Origin: JBJXHB01 sp046160725
GTDB taxonomy: Bacteria > Pseudomonadota > Gammaproteobacteria > Burkholderiales > Burkholderiaceae_C
Direction of reading: 5' to 3'
NCBI GenBank assembly: GCA_046160725.1
Contig: JBJXHB010000448.1
Location: 1 to 6,871 of the forward strand
Length of the DNA: 6,871 bases
The translations under genes and the position numbers were made by a program. Below the pieces are notes generated by a model. It saw only the letters and a list, made by a program, of their open reading frames with translations, ran no database searches and was not told the origin of the DNA. Shown here piece after piece: positions 5,798 to 6,871 of this stretch; the first letter of the stretch is position 1, and each line of letters starts with the position of its first letter.

Positions 5798-6748
5798 ATG
5801 ATCCTGGCTCGGCCGCCCGGCCGCGTGGGGAACGTCATCGACTTCCAGACCATCCTGACCGACATTGACGCCCAGATCCGGCCGCTGCTGGGTGGCGGCG
5901 GCAAGGTGGCCAACTACATCCCGGCGCTGGCGCGGGTGTCGCCGCATCGGTTCGGCATCGCGCTGCGCACCTGCGACGGGCAGGAGGCCGCGGCCGGCGA
6001 CAGTGCGGAGCCGTTCTCCATCCAGAGCATGTCCAAGGTGTTCTCGCTGACCCTGGCCATCCGCGCGCTGGACGAGTCGCTGTGGGACCGCATCGGCCGC
6101 GAGCCCTCGGGCAGCCCTTTCAACTCGCTGGTGCAGCTGGAGACGGAGCGCGGCATCCCGCGCAACCCGTTCATCAATGCCGGCGCCATCGCGGTGGCCG
6201 ACCGGCTGGTGAGCCAGGGCGACGCCAAGGCCGACCTGCTGCGCCTGCTGGCCGGGCTGTGCCAGGAGCCGGTGCACATCGATGCCGAGGTGGCGCAGTC
6301 CGAGGCCGACACCGGCTTCCGCAATGCCGCGCTGGCCAACTTCATGAAAGGCTTCGGCACGCTGGACAACAGCGCGGCGCAGGTGCTGGATGTCTACTTC
6401 AACCAATGCGCCATCGCCATGAGCTGCACCCAGGTGGCGCGCGCAGCCGGCTACCTGTGCCGCGATGGCGCGCACCCCTATGACGGCTCGGTCGTCATCA
6501 GCGAGACCCAGGCCCGGCGCGTCAATGCCCTGATGCTGACCTGCGGCACCTATGACGCGGCCGGCGAGTTCGCGTTCCGCATCGGCCTGCCGTGCAAGAG
6601 CGGCGTGGGCGGGGGCATCGTCGCCGTGGTGCCAGACCGCCTGACTCTGTGCGTGTGGTCACCGGCGCTGGACCCGACCGGCAACTCCATGCTCGGGCGC
6701 AAGGCGCTGGAGCTTTTCGTGGCGCGGACGGGGCTGTCGGTGTTCTAG
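5798..6748 (+). CDS. glsA: Glutaminase (serine-dependent, beta-lactamase-like fold)
   Basis: Glutaminase hydrolyses L-glutamine to L-glutamate and ammonia in the cytoplasm. The protein follows E. coli YneH/YbaS-type glutaminases along its whole length, with blocks KVANYIPALA, EPSGSPFNSLVQLE, RGIPRNPFINAGAI and GLPCKSGVGGGIVAVVP. Every known active-site position of the family is present, counting from the ATG at 5798: Tyr40, nucleophile Ser77 and Lys80 (QSMSK, the SxxK motif), Asn127, Glu169, Asn176, Tyr200, Tyr252 and the backbone Val270. The length is 316 residues from ATG 5798, or 307 from the in-frame GTG at 5825; the latter is closer to the 308 residues of E. coli YneH. Neither has a good ribosome-binding site, so the start is uncertain. 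The gene begins 47 bases after the protease stop and may be read through from it, but no functional link is required. Cys266 replaces the more usual Ala in LPAKSG. Confidence 0.96.
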   Translation: MILARPPGRVGNVIDFQTILTDIDAQIRPLLGGGGKVANYIPALARVSPHRFGIALRTCDGQEAAAGDSAEPFSIQSMSKVFSLTLAIRALDESLWDRIGREPSGSPFNSLVQLETERGIPRNPFINAGAIAVADRLVSQGDAKADLLRLLAGLCQEPVHIDAEVAQSEADTGFRNAALANFMKGFGTLDNSAAQVLDVYFNQCAIAMSCTQVARAAGYLCRDGAHPYDGSVVISETQARRVNALMLTCGTYDAAGEFAFRIGLPCKSGVGGGIVAVVPDRLTLCVWSPALDPTGNSMLGRKALELFVARTGLSVF

Positions 6749-6871
6749 TGTAGTGTTTGATTCTTAAGGGAACTTAAAGCAGCACTTTGTCTCTGATGCT
6801 GTACTACGGACTGCATTGGAGCCATAGCGTGCGAGTTGCCCCGGCAATTGAATTGAAGGAAGAGGACGAAG
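6749..6871. other. AT-richer intergenic tail with short stems and a purine-rich Shine-Dalgarno-like end
   Basis: This 123-base stretch is about 47% G+C against about 70% in the rest of the window. It contains a hairpin TTAAG-GGAA-CTTAA (6764-6777) and a second CAGCA...TGCTG (6780-6784 and 6797-6801). An outer pair GTAGT...ACTAC (6750-6754 and 6803-6807) could enclose both. No T-run follows, so an intrinsic terminator for glsA is unproven. The last bases (GAAGGAAGAGG, 6855-6865) resemble a ribosome-binding site for a plus-strand gene starting just beyond the window. Confidence 0.45.

Overview
The window is about 70% G+C with strong G/C preference at third codon positions. It encodes a PotA/PotD-type ABC importer, a DadA-like flavoprotein and a class-A type glutaminase. 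Together these suggest a high-GC proteobacterium, most likely of the Burkholderiales or a related beta-proteobacterial group. That assignment is an inference from composition and gene content, not from a marker gene. No rRNA, tRNA, CRISPR array or complete mobile element is visible.

Left part (1-2027, minus strand): the promoter-proximal end of an ABC import operon. A periplasmic substrate-binding protein of the polyamine/amino-acid type (966-2027) comes first. The ATPase follows 10 bases later and runs off the left edge (955-1). The permeases are not in the window and probably lie beyond that edge.

Middle (2028-3486): a 184-base divergent intergenic region separates the importer from a plus-strand FAD-dependent D-amino-acid dehydrogenase-like oxidoreductase (2212-3486). 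The layout suggests uptake of an amine or amino acid followed by oxidative deamination, but the substrate cannot be read from sequence. The flavoprotein's stop codon lies inside a perfect 11-bp inverted repeat with several competing pairings.

Right part (3616-6748, plus strand): a gene for an unrecognised exported protein with a possible lipoprotein signal (3616-4872) has a strong Shine-Dalgarno site. It is followed after two bases by a V8/glutamyl-endopeptidase-like serine protease (4875-5750). The protease keeps the full catalytic triad and a Glu-binding histidine, but it has no visible signal peptide. A glutaminase (glsA, 5798-6748) follows after 47 bases with all known active-site residues. 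The last 123 bases fall to about 47% G+C, contain several short stems and end in a purine-rich Shine-Dalgarno-like stretch, probably leading into a gene outside the window.

Most of the window is ordinary metabolism. The best candidate for something undescribed is the tightly linked pair of exported unknown protein and leaderless glutamyl-endopeptidase-like zymogen. The sequence supports their co-expression but does not show what they do.
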